Source: Nitrosospira sp. (GTDB taxonomy: Bacteria; Pseudomonadota; Gammaproteobacteria; Burkholderiales; Nitrosomonadaceae). Taken from it: 37,210 nt of DNA. Location of the stretch: NCBI GenBank assembly GCA_013697655.1, contig JACCWK010000097.1, positions 1-37,210 of the forward strand, given 5' to 3'. Below are positions 17,731 to 27,454 of this stretch, piece by piece. The notes beneath the pieces are model-generated. The model had not been told where the DNA came from, did no database searches, and was given only the letters and a program-made list of their open reading frames with translations. Positions within the stretch are counted from its first letter, which is position 1; the number at the start of each line of letters is the position of its first letter. The position numbers and the translations under genes were made by a program.

Positions 17731-18099
17731 ATGAACGCCGTAACCGACGGGAACTTGATCTCAGGAATGCAAGTTCCATTGATCTTTACCGATAGCGCAG
17801 CAAGCAAAGTCAAGCAATTGATTGAAGAAGAAGGGAACAATGATTTAAAGCTGAGAGTATTTGTAGCGGGCGGGGGATGCTCCGGTTTTAAATATGGCTT
17901 TACCTTTGACGAACTGACAAGCGAAGACGATACCGTCATGGAAAAAAATGGAGTGAAACTTCTGATCGACCCGATGAGCTTTCAGTACTTGGCCGGAGCA
18001 GAAATCGACTATCAGGAAAACGCTGAGGGCGCTCAATTTGTCATCAAGAATCCAGGCGCCGCCAGCACATGTGGTTGCGGATCTTCATTCTCCATCTAA
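17731..18099 (+). CDS. erpA: Iron-sulfur cluster insertion protein ErpA
   Basis: A 122-residue A-type Fe-S carrier that delivers clusters to apoproteins. The three conserved cysteines are seen in [13 protein letters not shown] and the C-terminal STCGCGSSF. The N-terminal extension and [16 protein letters not shown] fit ErpA rather than IscA. It lies 56 bases after bactofilin and probably has its own promoter in that T-rich gap. It is convergent with anmK. Confidence 0.95.
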   Translation: MNAVTDGNLISGMQVPLIFTDSAASKVKQLIEEEGNNDLKLRVFVAGGGCSGFKYGFTFDELTSEDDTVMEKNGVKLLIDPMSFQYLAGAEIDYQENAEGAQFVIKNPGAASTCGCGSSFSI

Positions 18100-18180
18100 G
18101 CAATAGGGTGTGTTAGAAGAAGAAACCACGCTTCCATTTTGTTCGTAGATAAGCGCTGAGTCGCAGTTCGAAACTTGGGT

Positions 18181-19281
18181 TTAAAGTGGGTAAATCGCAC
18201 CAAGAAGTCTGGCGCCTTTTGCGCCGGTAATCGCGGGAAGGCTTCCGGTCATTCCGAAAATAGCCCGTTTCGCCAACCATGCAAAAGCAAATGCCTCCAA
18301 CCAGTCGGCATCGAAGCCAAGCATGTCTGTTAACTCCACCTGCTGGCTGCACAGTGCAGTCCGTAATCGGGCGACCAATGTTCCGTTATGCGCTCCACCA
18401 CCACACAAATAGATTTCCGCGGCATTCGGAAAATATGTAAGCAATGACTCGGAAATACCTGTGACAGTCAGTTGCAGCAACGTCGCCTGCACGTCCGCGG
18501 GCTTCTCGTGTCCCGATAAGCAGCTCTCCAACCAAGCCATATTGAATGTTTCCCTGCCGGTACTTTTGGGTGGTGGAAGAGAGAAGAATCGAAGTGCCAA
18601 GAGTTTATCGAGCAACTTCGGAATGACTTTCCCGGATTCCGCCCATGCTCCATTCTCATCGTATGTCTTTCCGGTATGACGTAAGCACCATGCGTCCATT
18701 AATAAATTGCCGGGACCGCAGTCAAATCCGGCGATATCGCCATTGGGCGGGAGACTCGTAAGGTTGGATATCCCACCAATATTGACAATAACACGATGAA
18801 TGTTCGGATCTTCGAACAAAACTTGATGAAAGGCGGGAACGAGCGGAGCACCTTGTCCTCCCGCCGCCACATCCCGGCTTCTGAAGTCCGAGACTACGGT
18901 GATACCGGTGAGTTCAACCAGCAATGCGGAATTGCATAGCTGGATGGTATAGCCCCACCCCCGCTTCGGGCAGTGGCGGACGGTCTGCCCGTGGCAGCCG
19001 ATGGCGACGACGTCCTGCGATTTAACTCCGCTTTCATGGAGTAAACCGATCACGGCCTCCGCGTAACGATGGGCAAGCTCATTACCAAGCATGGCGGCGC
19101 GATGCAGCTCATCATGACTCGAATCGTGCAGTTCCAATAGTCGGTGGCGGAGATTTCCGTCGTAGGGCAGATAAAAGGTGTATAGCAGAGACGGCGGTGA
19201 CGAATTAAAATCAGCTAGCACCGCGTCGATTCCATCCAGGCTCGTGCCCGACATGATGCCGATATAGTAAGCGGACTTCAA
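18181..19281 (-). CDS. anmK: 1,6-anhydro-N-acetylmuramic acid kinase
   Basis: A 366-residue ASKHA-fold kinase that opens and phosphorylates anhydroMurNAc during murein recycling. Signatures: YIGIMSGTSLDGIDAVL near the N-terminus, IGCHGQTVRH, DFRSRDVAAGGQGAPLVPAFH, VNIGGISNLT, FDCGPGNLLMDAW and CGGGAHN. The only start that keeps the essential N-terminal motif is TTG at 19281, with weak upstream pairing; the first ATG lies inside the motif. The ORF is in the same frame as the upstream M23 gene, and 17 sense codons separate the M23 stop from this TTG. Translational coupling or readthrough is possible. Confidence 0.95.
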   Translation of the reverse strand: MKSAYYIGIMSGTSLDGIDAVLADFNSSPPSLLYTFYLPYDGNLRHRLLELHDSSHDELHRAAMLGNELAHRYAEAVIGLLHESGVKSQDVVAIGCHGQTVRHCPKRGWGYTIQLCNSALLVELTGITVVSDFRSRDVAAGGQGAPLVPAFHQVLFEDPNIHRVIVNIGGISNLTSLPPNGDIAGFDCGPGNLLMDAWCLRHTGKTYDENGAWAESGKVIPKLLDKLLALRFFSLPPPKSTGRETFNMAWLESCLSGHEKPADVQATLLQLTVTGISESLLTYFPNAAEIYLCGGGAHNGTLVARLRTALCSQQVELTDMLGFDADWLEAFAFAWLAKRAIFGMTGSLPAITGAKGARLLGAIYPL

Positions 19282-19332
19282 ATCCGACCGTCGATATGTC
19301 TTGCTATTTTCCGATACAGGAGTAATACAGGG

Positions 19333-20649
19333 CTAGTCCACGAATGCGAGGTGAGTGCCGCGCAACATATCCAATCGAGCCATCAGCGGCTTTGTGTAAT
19401 CGTAGAATGCACCCATATATTTAGCTGAAACGGGATTAGCCGCCGGCATCGCTACACGCAATGGGTCGCGTTGCACGCCATTGAAGCGAAATTCATAATG
19501 CAGATGTGGGCCTGTAGCCATTCCGGTGGCGCCGACATGACCGATTATATCGCCCTGGCTGACACGCTGCCCTTGACGCAAGCCCTTAGCAAAAGTCGAT
19601 AAATGGCCATAAACGGTTGAGTACTGCCCCTGGTGCTGCAAGATGATGACGTTACCATACCCGCCCTGCCAGCCTGCGAGAGCCACTGTTCCATCGGCAG
19701 CAGCTTTCACTCGCGTACCCGTTGGCGCGGCATAATCAATCCCTCTATGAGCACGCCACGTTTTCAGAATTGGATGAAAGCGAGCGCTGGAAAAACCGGA
19801 ACTGATACGAGAAAACTCCAATGGTGAACGAAGGAATGCTTTTCGCAAATTTTTGCCGTCAGGGGCGTAATAACCGCTTTCCCCGTTTTCTGCCTGAAAA
19901 TAGACTGCCCGATGCGGTACTCCCTGATTAACGAACTCCACTGAAAGTACTCGGCCCGCTCTGGCTGGCTCTCCATTGCCATAAAGTGAATCATATACCA
20001 CCGTAAATCGGTCGCCCTTGCGTAAATCCCGGTGAAAATCGATGTCCGATGCCAAAATATCGACAATTTGAATAGCAACGCTTTCCGGCACTCCCGCTTT
20101 ATCGACGGCCGCGAACAGCGAACTGTTTATTACTCCGGATTTCATTTGAATATGAGTCTCCAGATCGGCAGCTTTTTCGCTTACTTTGAAAGCGCTCCCG
20201 CTTTTTTCCATCACCAGTTGCTCGCTACCGCCAGGAAAGTAGCGCAACAAAAGCAATTCACCCGTCGCAGTCGTCTGCACATGGACGATTTTACCGGGCA
20301 CAAGTTGATGCATGGCTTTCACATCCCTTGCATCACGAAGAAAAATAGCTGCGTTCTGGTTATTCACCTCGAGCCGGGAAAGAAGGGTTGCGATGGTATC
20401 GCCGCGTTGAACGCTTTCCTGACGCCAAAATGTCATATTGGCGCTGGAAACGGGAATGATTTCAGGGAGATCAAGGCCAAGAATAACTTCTTCTACCGGC
20501 GGTTCTTCCAGCGACGTTTCTGGAGCGATGCCGAAAGCAGCCACCATACCGAATAGCGGAAAGCTCGATAATAGAATTAGCCAACGCAGTCGTTTTTTAG
20601 TCAGCGCCAGCGGTTTATGCGCTAAAATGCTGTTTTTGTCGCCCAGCAT
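19333..20649 (-). CDS. M23-family murein endopeptidase (MepM-like)
   Basis: A 438-residue protein with an N-terminal signal-anchor (LRWLILLSSFPLFGMVAAFG). An OapA/LysM-like middle region (SVQRGDTIATLLSRL, LVPGKIVHVQ) and a C-terminal LytM domain follow. The zinc and catalytic residues appear in HRGIDYAAPTG, VYGHLS and GPHLHYEF, so it should be active. It probably cuts peptidoglycan cross-links during growth. TGAGGAAAG precedes the ATG. It sits upstream of anmK; cutting and recycling murein are linked roles. Confidence 0.93.
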   Translation of the reverse strand: MLGDKNSILAHKPLALTKKRLRWLILLSSFPLFGMVAAFGIAPETSLEEPPVEEVILGLDLPEIIPVSSANMTFWRQESVQRGDTIATLLSRLEVNNQNAAIFLRDARDVKAMHQLVPGKIVHVQTTATGELLLLRYFPGGSEQLVMEKSGSAFKVSEKAADLETHIQMKSGVINSSLFAAVDKAGVPESVAIQIVDILASDIDFHRDLRKGDRFTVVYDSLYGNGEPARAGRVLSVEFVNQGVPHRAVYFQAENGESGYYAPDGKNLRKAFLRSPLEFSRISSGFSSARFHPILKTWRAHRGIDYAAPTGTRVKAAADGTVALAGWQGGYGNVIILQHQGQYSTVYGHLSTFAKGLRQGQRVSQGDIIGHVGATGMATGPHLHYEFRFNGVQRDPLRVAMPAANPVSAKYMGAFYDYTKPLMARLDMLRGTHLAFVD

Positions 20650-20909
20650 GCTTTCCTCACGGCATTTGAGAATATGAAGTTTAACATAAAAAAAGCCTGC
20701 AACGTCGAGGATGGACCCAATATGCCAGTTCCAGGTAAAATATTTTTTTTGCCCGCGACTTGGTCAAAACATCACGGTGCACCAGAAGAATATCCTGTGA
20801 CTATCCGCCTTTCAGGCATATCAGGTCCCTTTTAGCCAACTCGCTAATTCAGCAGTAAAAATACGGCCAAACTTTCGAATGTTTTACATTGCCTAATGGA
20901 GGGCATTGC

Positions 20910-22073
20910 ATGTCCACGGAAGACCTGACGCTTGATCTCTTGGCATATCACGCTTTTCCCCTTCTCGCATCCGCTCTGAGTTTGCGGAAGGACGTCATCC
21001 TACAAGAATGGGAGGCCGCCGTAGTCCATACGCTGCCTGCTGCAGACGCACTCACTCTTCAGAATCTTCGCAACTCGGTGCCTTTGATCCTGCAGGAGAT
21101 TATCGAAGCATTTTCCTCGGATAGGCCCTTCACCACCCGCGAACTCATGGAAGGCAGCAAGAAGCATGGTGAATCCCGCTTTCAAGAAAATTATAATATG
21201 CGCGAGTTAGTCGTCGAGTATCGGCTGCTTCGTCGGGTAATCCTCGAACAGGTCTCGGAAGTATTGGATGAGCGATTGGATATGCGCAGTAACATCGCCT
21301 TGAACATGGCCGTGGACACGGCCCTCCAGAGCGGTATCGTTATGTTTACCGAGCATCTGCAGCAGCAAATTAGATCCTCTACCGAGGTTCAGTCCAAGTA
21401 TCTTTCGTTTCTTTCGCATGATCTTAGAAATCATCTCCACCATGCCATGCTTCACTTGCAGCTTCTTGCCGTGAGGCTTGCTAAAATTCCCGAGTATGCG
21501 AACAACATAGCAGACCTGGAATCCGTCAAACATGCAATACTCCAGACGACCGCCGGGATGGACCGACTGCTGCAATCAGAGCAACTGCGGAAAGAAGAAC
21601 CTGTTCATCACACGGCGGAATTGGTGGATTTGAGCTTGTTGCTATCTGAAGTAGCTAAACGTTTAGCACACGAAGCCGAATCCAAGGGATTGGAGCTTGA
21701 AGTGGACGTACCGGAGGGAGGGCAGGCAATCAGCGACGAAGGGTTGCTGACGCTTATATTGCAAAACTTGATGGGTAACGCGGTGAAATACAGTTCAAGG
21801 GGCAGAATAAAAATGATGGCTCGAAATAACTCTAATAATGAAGACATTAGTTGGGTGTTGAGCATCAGTGATCAGGGACCAGGCATTGCTTCGGAAAACC
21901 TGAGTCATTTGTTTGACGCCTTCCGGCGCGGTGATACGTATGGTAAACCGGGCGCAGGGCTGGGACTGTCCATTGCTTCGGAAGCTACCAGACTTTTGGG
22001 GGGCAAGTTGGAAATCGAGTCCGAGGTAGGGGTCGGCTCCACGTTTCGGTTACTGCTGCCAAGGAAAGAATGA
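20910..22073 (+). CDS. Soluble orphan sensor histidine kinase with RsbRD-type N-terminal domain
   Basis: A 387-residue kinase without transmembrane segments. The N-terminal helical domain (about 15-150) looks like the RsbRD_N sensor type (KHGESRFQENYNMRELVVEYRLLRR). The dimerisation helix carries the phosphoacceptor H170 in SHDLRNHL. The ATPase domain has an N box (LILQNLMGNAVKYS), G1 (DQGPGIAS), F (LFDAFRRG) and G2 (GAGLGLSIA), so it should be active. TGGAGGG sits just upstream of the ATG at 20910, which is preferred over the track's TTG at 20889. No response regulator is nearby, and the signal is unknown. Confidence 0.88.
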   Translation: MSTEDLTLDLLAYHAFPLLASALSLRKDVILQEWEAAVVHTLPAADALTLQNLRNSVPLILQEIIEAFSSDRPFTTRELMEGSKKHGESRFQENYNMRELVVEYRLLRRVILEQVSEVLDERLDMRSNIALNMAVDTALQSGIVMFTEHLQQQIRSSTEVQSKYLSFLSHDLRNHLHHAMLHLQLLAVRLAKIPEYANNIADLESVKHAILQTTAGMDRLLQSEQLRKEEPVHHTAELVDLSLLLSEVAKRLAHEAESKGLELEVDVPEGGQAISDEGLLTLILQNLMGNAVKYSSRGRIKMMARNNSNNEDISWVLSISDQGPGIASENLSHLFDAFRRGDTYGKPGAGLGLSIASEATRLLGGKLEIESEVGVGSTFRLLLPRKE

Positions 22074-22270
22074 GAGCCAAAAAGTGACCATGTGTCTTTG
22101 CAGGGATCTTTCGGATTGTTTCCTTTCAACAAGCTGTGGAGGCATCTTTATCTCATTCAAATAACCCCGTCCCCGCACGTTGCTCGTATCGGCTCATGGA
22201 TAGGTGGCCTTGAGTATTTATCCCTATAAGAAATCGAATAGCTGCTGAAAAGTCAGTTCTCCAGACTTAC

Positions 22271-22288
22271 TGGGCAGTCAATTGCCCA
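22271..22288. repeat. Perfect inverted repeat upstream of lnt
   Basis: TGGGCA-GTCAAT-TGCCCA, about 36 bases before the lnt GTG. It could be an operator or a small RNA hairpin near the start. No regulator is known to me. Confidence 0.4.
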
Positions 22289-22324
22289 TACTCTGCATCG
22301 AATCCGGTAAAACAATTTATTGAA

Positions 22325-23830
22325 GTGTCAAAGAATATAGTCCGCTCGCAATTAACCATCTCTTTTCTAATCGGCGCATTCACCGTCCTCGGTTTTGCTC
22401 CGTTTTATCTTTTTCCCATTCCAGTTTTAACGCTCGCACTGCTGTGCCATTTCTGGCGCAGAAGCGCGACACCACGGCTTGCGGCTTTGCTGGGCTTCTT
22501 TTTCGGCATGGGTATGTTCAGCGCGGGAGTAACCTGGCTTTACGTGAGCCTGCACGATTTCGGGGCAATGCCGATGCCAATCGCAGTGCTTGCGCTTTTT
22601 TTTCTTTGCGCCTATCTCGCCTCATTTCCCGCATTGACGGGCTGGATGCTGAAGAAGCTAAATATCGTCACGCCCATGATCTGGTCCTTGGCTGCGGGCG
22701 CGCTATGGGGATTATCCGATTGGCTGCGCAGCGTATTGTTCACTGGTTTTCCTTGGCTGACGCTGGGCTACTCGCAAGCACCGGCCAGCCCTCTGGCAGG
22801 TTACGCCGCCGTGCTGGGCGTCTACGGAGTCTCGCTGATACTGGTTTTTAGCGCGGCACTGATGTGTCTATCTTTTGAAAAAAAATTTCGCAAATTACGT
22901 TATCTGCTGCCTCTGTTGGCGATCTGGATTACCGGTTTCGGTTTACAGCATATCCGCTGGACTGAACCACAAGGCGAACCGGTAACGGTCAGCCTATTGC
23001 AAGGAAATATCTCGCAGGATTTGAAATGGCGAGATGATCAACTGGCCACCTCCATGGATACTTACGCCAGGCTCACGCAGGAAAGCAGCAGTCGTCTGAT
23101 TATCACACCTGAAATTTCAGTACCACTGAACCATGACGAGGTACCATCAAGTTATCTGGCACAACTTGCCACCCATGCCAGGCGGAATAATGGAGATATT
23201 CTTATCGGCATGGTTGAAGCGCCTGGTGGAGGCAGCGAATACTACAACACCATGTTCAGTTTTGGCACATCTCCGGATCAGAGCTACCGAAAATATCATC
23301 TGGTCCCGTTTGGAGAATTTATACCGTTCAAACCGGTATTCGGATGGATCATCAATGTATTGAAGATCCCGTTATCAGACTTTTCGCGAGGCGGGCTTGA
23401 CCAGCAACCCATGAATCTGGCCGGGCAGAAAGTGGCGGTGAATATTTGTTATGAAGATGTATTTGGAGAGGAAATAATCAAGCAGTTGCCCCAGGCCACT
23501 TTACTCGCCAACGTCAGCAATGATGCCTGGTTCGGGCGGTCCATCGGCCCGCGGCAGCACTTGCAGATTTCACAAATGCGTGCATTGGAAACCGGCCGCT
23601 ACATGCTACGCGCCACCAACACTGGCGTCACCGCCATCATTAATGAACGCGGCAGGGTATTGCAAGAAGCAGAAGTATTTACCACAACTGCGCTGAATGG
23701 CATGGCACAGGGATATACCGGCGCTACACCCTATGTCCGGTTCGGCAATAGCCTGATGCTAGGGCTTGCCGGGATGTTGTTAATGATTGGCTTATTGCCG
23801 GCTCCTCGCGCCACGCGCAAAAAGCTGTAG
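22325..23830 (+). CDS. lnt: Apolipoprotein N-acyltransferase
   Basis: A 501-residue inner-membrane enzyme that adds the third acyl chain to lipoproteins. About six N-terminal membrane segments and one near the C-terminus (LMLGLAGMLLMIGLL) flank a periplasmic nitrilase-like domain. Catalytic triad candidates are Glu in IITPEISVP, Lys in YRKYHLVPFGEF and Cys in NICYEDVFG. The conserved NVSNDAWFG and RALETGRYMLRATNTG segments are present. The start is GTG with no clear ribosome binding site. The CorC-type gene often found beside lnt is absent here. Confidence 0.95.
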   Translation: MSKNIVRSQLTISFLIGAFTVLGFAPFYLFPIPVLTLALLCHFWRRSATPRLAALLGFFFGMGMFSAGVTWLYVSLHDFGAMPMPIAVLALFFLCAYLASFPALTGWMLKKLNIVTPMIWSLAAGALWGLSDWLRSVLFTGFPWLTLGYSQAPASPLAGYAAVLGVYGVSLILVFSAALMCLSFEKKFRKLRYLLPLLAIWITGFGLQHIRWTEPQGEPVTVSLLQGNISQDLKWRDDQLATSMDTYARLTQESSSRLIITPEISVPLNHDEVPSSYLAQLATHARRNNGDILIGMVEAPGGGSEYYNTMFSFGTSPDQSYRKYHLVPFGEFIPFKPVFGWIINVLKIPLSDFSRGGLDQQPMNLAGQKVAVNICYEDVFGEEIIKQLPQATLLANVSNDAWFGRSIGPRQHLQISQMRALETGRYMLRATNTGVTAIINERGRVLQEAEVFTTTALNGMAQGYTGATPYVRFGNSLMLGLAGMLLMIGLLPAPRATRKKL

Positions 23831-23880
23831 AATCTTATCGTTTTGGCGTTTAACCATCAATAATTAATTCAGGCATTCTC

Positions 23881-24786
23881 ATGCTCACATTTCAGCAAAT
23901 TATCCTTACCCTCCAGCACTATTGGGATAATCAGGATTGCGCACTGCTTCAGTCCTATGACATGGAGGTTGGGGCTGGCACTTCACACACGGCGACTTTC
24001 CTTCGCGCGCTGGGTCCGGAACCCTGGAAAGCTGCATACGTGCAGCCTACGCGCCGCCCAAAGGATGGACGCTACGGCGAAAATCCGAATCGCCTGCAGC
24101 ACTACTACCAGTTTCAGGTGGTCCTGAAACCTGCTCCCACCAATATCCTGGAGCTGTACCTTGGTTCGCTGGAAGAGCTTGGTTTTGATTTGAAGAAAAA
24201 TGACATCCGCTTCGTCGAGGATGATTGGGAGAATCCATCCCTGGGTGCGTGGGGCCTAGGTTGGGAAGTGTGGCTGAACGGCATGGAAGTCACGCAGTTC
24301 ACTTATTTCCAACAGGTTGGCGGCATTAACTGCAAGCCTATTACGGGCGAAATAACTTACGGTCTTGAGCGTCTTGCCATGTATTTGCAGGGCGCGGAAA
24401 ACGTTTTTGATCTTGTATGGACCAGGGGGCTTTCCTATCGGGACGTATATCATCAGAACGAAGTTGAGCAATCAGCCTATAACTTCGAGCATAGCGATGT
24501 TGATTTCTTGCTGAGTGCGTTTGCCAACCATGAGAAACAAGCAAAGTATCTTGTTGGACAGGGACTGGCGTTACCTGCTTACGAACAAGTGTTGAAAACC
24601 GCGCATACTTTCAATCTGCTCGATGCGCGGGGGGCGATTTCTGTTACTGAGCGCGCTGCCTATATTGGGAGAATTCGCAATCTCGCCCGTGGCGTTGCGC
24701 AAGCCTATTACCAGAGCCGCCAACGTTTGGACTTTCCGATGGCGCCGCGTGAATGGGTTACGCAGATCGCGGAGAAGGCCACTTGA
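23881..24786 (+). CDS. glyQ: Glycine-tRNA ligase alpha subunit
   Basis: A 301-residue catalytic alpha subunit of the bacterial alpha2beta2 glycyl-tRNA synthetase. The N-terminal block [24 protein letters not shown] and the class II motifs [30 protein letters not shown] and [16 protein letters not shown] (read in pieces) are typical, with [15 protein letters not shown] near the end. It is followed directly by glyS with a four-base TTGA overlap, the expected operon. Confidence 0.98.
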   Translation: MLTFQQIILTLQHYWDNQDCALLQSYDMEVGAGTSHTATFLRALGPEPWKAAYVQPTRRPKDGRYGENPNRLQHYYQFQVVLKPAPTNILELYLGSLEELGFDLKKNDIRFVEDDWENPSLGAWGLGWEVWLNGMEVTQFTYFQQVGGINCKPITGEITYGLERLAMYLQGAENVFDLVWTRGLSYRDVYHQNEVEQSAYNFEHSDVDFLLSAFANHEKQAKYLVGQGLALPAYEQVLKTAHTFNLLDARGAISVTERAAYIGRIRNLARGVAQAYYQSRQRLDFPMAPREWVTQIAEKAT

Positions 24787-26906
24787 GTAATACAACCAGA
24801 AGTTTGCTCGTTGAGTTGCTCGTTGAGGAGTTGCCGCCGAAGTCACTTAAGACACTGGGCGACAGTTTTGCGGAAATAATGGTTGCAAGCCTTAAGACAC
24901 AGGGATTGGCCGCAAATGATGCCGCCGTCACGGCTTTCGCTTCACCGCGACGTCTTGCGGTACATGTCAAGAATGTCGCGGCACAAGCGACTGATAAACC
25001 CGTTTCACAAAAGCTCATGCCGGTAGCAGTTGGTCTGGATGCGAGAGGACAGGCCACACCCGCGCTGCACAAAAAATTAAGCAGCCTCTATGGCGATGCC
25101 GCACATATGCAGGTATCTCAGCTTACGCGCGCCCTGGACAGCAAAGTGGAGGCCTTATTCTTCGATAGCATAGTAAAAGGTGCGACGCTCATCGAAGGTT
25201 TACAGAAGGCGCTCGAGGAAACGCTTGCAAGGTTGCCGATTGCCAAGATGATGAGTTATCAACTCGACGATGGCTGGAGCACGGTGGATTTCGCGCGCCC
25301 TGCTCGTGGTCTGGTAGCACTGCATGGTACGGAGATCATGCCAGTCAGCGTATTAGGCCTGATGGCCGGGAACAAGACGCAGGGTCATCGCTTTGAGGCC
25401 AGCGTTAACCCCATAATAATTAACGATGCCGACAGTTATGCACAGCAATTGGAAACTGAAGGTTCAGTCATTGCTAGCTTCGTGACTCGTCGCGACGAAA
25501 TTATCCGGCAGCTTCAGGCTCGCTCTGCTGAGGAAGGCCTGAAACCAATTGAAGATGCAAGTTTGCTGAACGAAGTGGCTGCACTGGTCGAGCGGCCTTA
25601 TGTACTAGTTGGTGAATTTGAATCCGAATTTCTGGACGTACCGCAGGAATGCCTGATTCTGACTATGAAGGCAAATCAAAAGTATTTCCCGCTTCTAGAT
25701 GAAAATGGCAAGCTCTCCCCCAAATTCCTTATCGTTTCTAATATCCGCCCGGCTGATGCCAATCAGGTAGTTGCCGGCAACGAGCGTGTCCTGCGCTCAC
25801 GTCTGGCGGATGCGAAATTCTTCTTCGATCAGGATCGCAAGAAATCTCTGTATTCGCGCGTCGCCGGTTTAGATAAGGTTGTTTATCACAACAAGCTCGG
25901 TACGCAGGCAGAGCGTGTGGAACGGATTTGGGCAATCGCGCAGCAGATTGGTTTGCGATTGGGTGGTAACGAACTTGCGGCACAGGCAGGCGAAGCCGCG
26001 ATGCTATCCAAAGCAGACCTGCTTACTAATATGGTGGTCGAATTCCCCGAACTGCAAGGCATCATGGGACGCTATTATGCCAAGCACGATGGATTATCCG
26101 ATGATATTGCTTTTGCCATTGAGGATCACTATAAACCCCGTTTTGCCGGAGACAAGTTGCCCGGTAATTTAGTCGGTATTTGTGTCGCGCTGGCGGATAA
26201 ACTGGAAATACTGGTGGGAATGTTCGGCATAGGACAGACTCCAACAGGAGACAAGGATCCCTTTGCACTTCGTCGTCACGGCTTAGGCGTAACTCGTATG
26301 CTGATAGAAAAAGAACTCGAAATTTCTCTGCAAGAAATCATCGGGATTTCCAGCGAGGCATTCAATAATAAGATTAATTTTGGTGCCGCCGAGTCTTATC
26401 AATTGCTTAATTTCATCTATGAAAGAATGTCCAGTCAACTGCGCGAACAAGGCTATTCAGCACAGCAAATTGAGGCCGTCCTCGCAAAAAGACCACAGTT
26501 TTTGAACGAAATTCCTCCGCGCCTTGCTGCAGTACGCACCTTTTCTGCATTGCCTGAAGCTGAAAGTCTGGCTGCCGCAAATAAACGGGTAAGTAATATT
26601 CTGAAAAAGGTTGAATGTGAAGTTGACGCCGTAGTAAATACCGAGCTCTTGCAAGAACCTGCCGAGCAGGCATTGCATGCCGCACTCAACCTTGTAACGC
26701 AAAAAGCTGATACGGCTTTTAGACTTGGAGAATTCAGCCTGGCTCTGCAAGAACTTGCGGCATTAAAAATACCGGTGGATACCTTCTTTGACAACGTAAT
26801 GGTCAACACCGAGGATATCGCTTTGCGCGCCAATCGTCTTGCTCTGTTGGCCCAATTGCAACAGGAAATGAATCGCGTGGCCGATATTTCCAAGCTAGCC
26901 ACTTAA
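24783..26906 (+). CDS. glyS: Glycine-tRNA ligase beta subunit
   Basis: A 707-residue beta subunit for tRNA recognition. It starts with the typical [15 protein letters not shown] and contains [66 protein letters not shown] and a C-terminal anticodon-binding region. The preferred start is TTG at 24783, because GGAG lies eight bases upstream and it overlaps the glyQ stop as TTGA. The track's ATG at 24753 is inside glyQ and adds an atypical tail. Length is normal. Confidence 0.97.
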   Translation: MSNTTRSLLVELLVEELPPKSLKTLGDSFAEIMVASLKTQGLAANDAAVTAFASPRRLAVHVKNVAAQATDKPVSQKLMPVAVGLDARGQATPALHKKLSSLYGDAAHMQVSQLTRALDSKVEALFFDSIVKGATLIEGLQKALEETLARLPIAKMMSYQLDDGWSTVDFARPARGLVALHGTEIMPVSVLGLMAGNKTQGHRFEASVNPIIINDADSYAQQLETEGSVIASFVTRRDEIIRQLQARSAEEGLKPIEDASLLNEVAALVERPYVLVGEFESEFLDVPQECLILTMKANQKYFPLLDENGKLSPKFLIVSNIRPADANQVVAGNERVLRSRLADAKFFFDQDRKKSLYSRVAGLDKVVYHNKLGTQAERVERIWAIAQQIGLRLGGNELAAQAGEAAMLSKADLLTNMVVEFPELQGIMGRYYAKHDGLSDDIAFAIEDHYKPRFAGDKLPGNLVGICVALADKLEILVGMFGIGQTPTGDKDPFALRRHGLGVTRMLIEKELEISLQEIIGISSEAFNNKINFGAAESYQLLNFIYERMSSQLREQGYSAQQIEAVLAKRPQFLNEIPPRLAAVRTFSALPEAESLAAANKRVSNILKKVECEVDAVVNTELLQEPAEQALHAALNLVTQKADTAFRLGEFSLALQELAALKIPVDTFFDNVMVNTEDIALRANRLALLAQLQQEMNRVADISKLAT

Positions 26907-26920
26907 TCTGGACCGCTATT

Positions 26921-27454
26921 ATGAAGCTAATTATCCTCGACCGTGACGGCGTCATCAATTATGACAGTGATGCCTTCATCAAGACACCTGATGAATGGAA
27001 GCCTATCCCTGGAAGCCTGGAAGCGATTGCACATCTCACCCAGATGGGTTATCGGGTAGTGGTCGCCGCCAACCAGTCCGGCATCGGCAGGGGTCTAATG
27101 GATATGGCCGCACTCAATGCCATTAATGACAGGATGTGGAAAGCAGCTTGCCAGGCAGGCGGTCGTATTGACGCAATGTTTTTCTGTCCTCATGCCTGCG
27201 CGGACAAGTGTGATTGCCGCAAGCCCGCAACCGGCATGTTCAAGGAAATCGCGCAGCGATTTGGTCTGGAGCTGGATGGTGTGCCTGCAATCGGTGATTC
27301 ATTGCGTGATATGCAAGCTGCGGCCACGGTGGGTGCCCTCCCGGTTCTGGTACTGACCGGCAAAGGGGAAAAAACAAAAGCAGAGGGCGGTCTGCCGGAA
27401 AATACTCTAATATTTTCTGATCTCGCAGCCGCCGTCAACGCTCTGGCGAAATGA
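26921..27454 (+). CDS. gmhB: D-glycero-beta-D-manno-heptose 1,7-bisphosphate 7-phosphatase
   Basis: A 177-residue HAD-family phosphatase in the ADP-heptose pathway for LPS core. The nucleophile motif LDRDGVINYDSD is at the N-terminus. ANQSGIGRG, the zinc-loop cysteines CPHACADKCDCRKP and IGDSLRDMQAA follow, all intact. Length is typical. It starts 14 bases after glyS and overlaps the next gene by ATGA. The glyS-gmhB-acyltransferase order is common in this class of bacteria. Confidence 0.95.
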   Translation: MKLIILDRDGVINYDSDAFIKTPDEWKPIPGSLEAIAHLTQMGYRVVVAANQSGIGRGLMDMAALNAINDRMWKAACQAGGRIDAMFFCPHACADKCDCRKPATGMFKEIAQRFGLELDGVPAIGDSLRDMQAAATVGALPVLVLTGKGEKTKAEGGLPENTLIFSDLAAAVNALAK

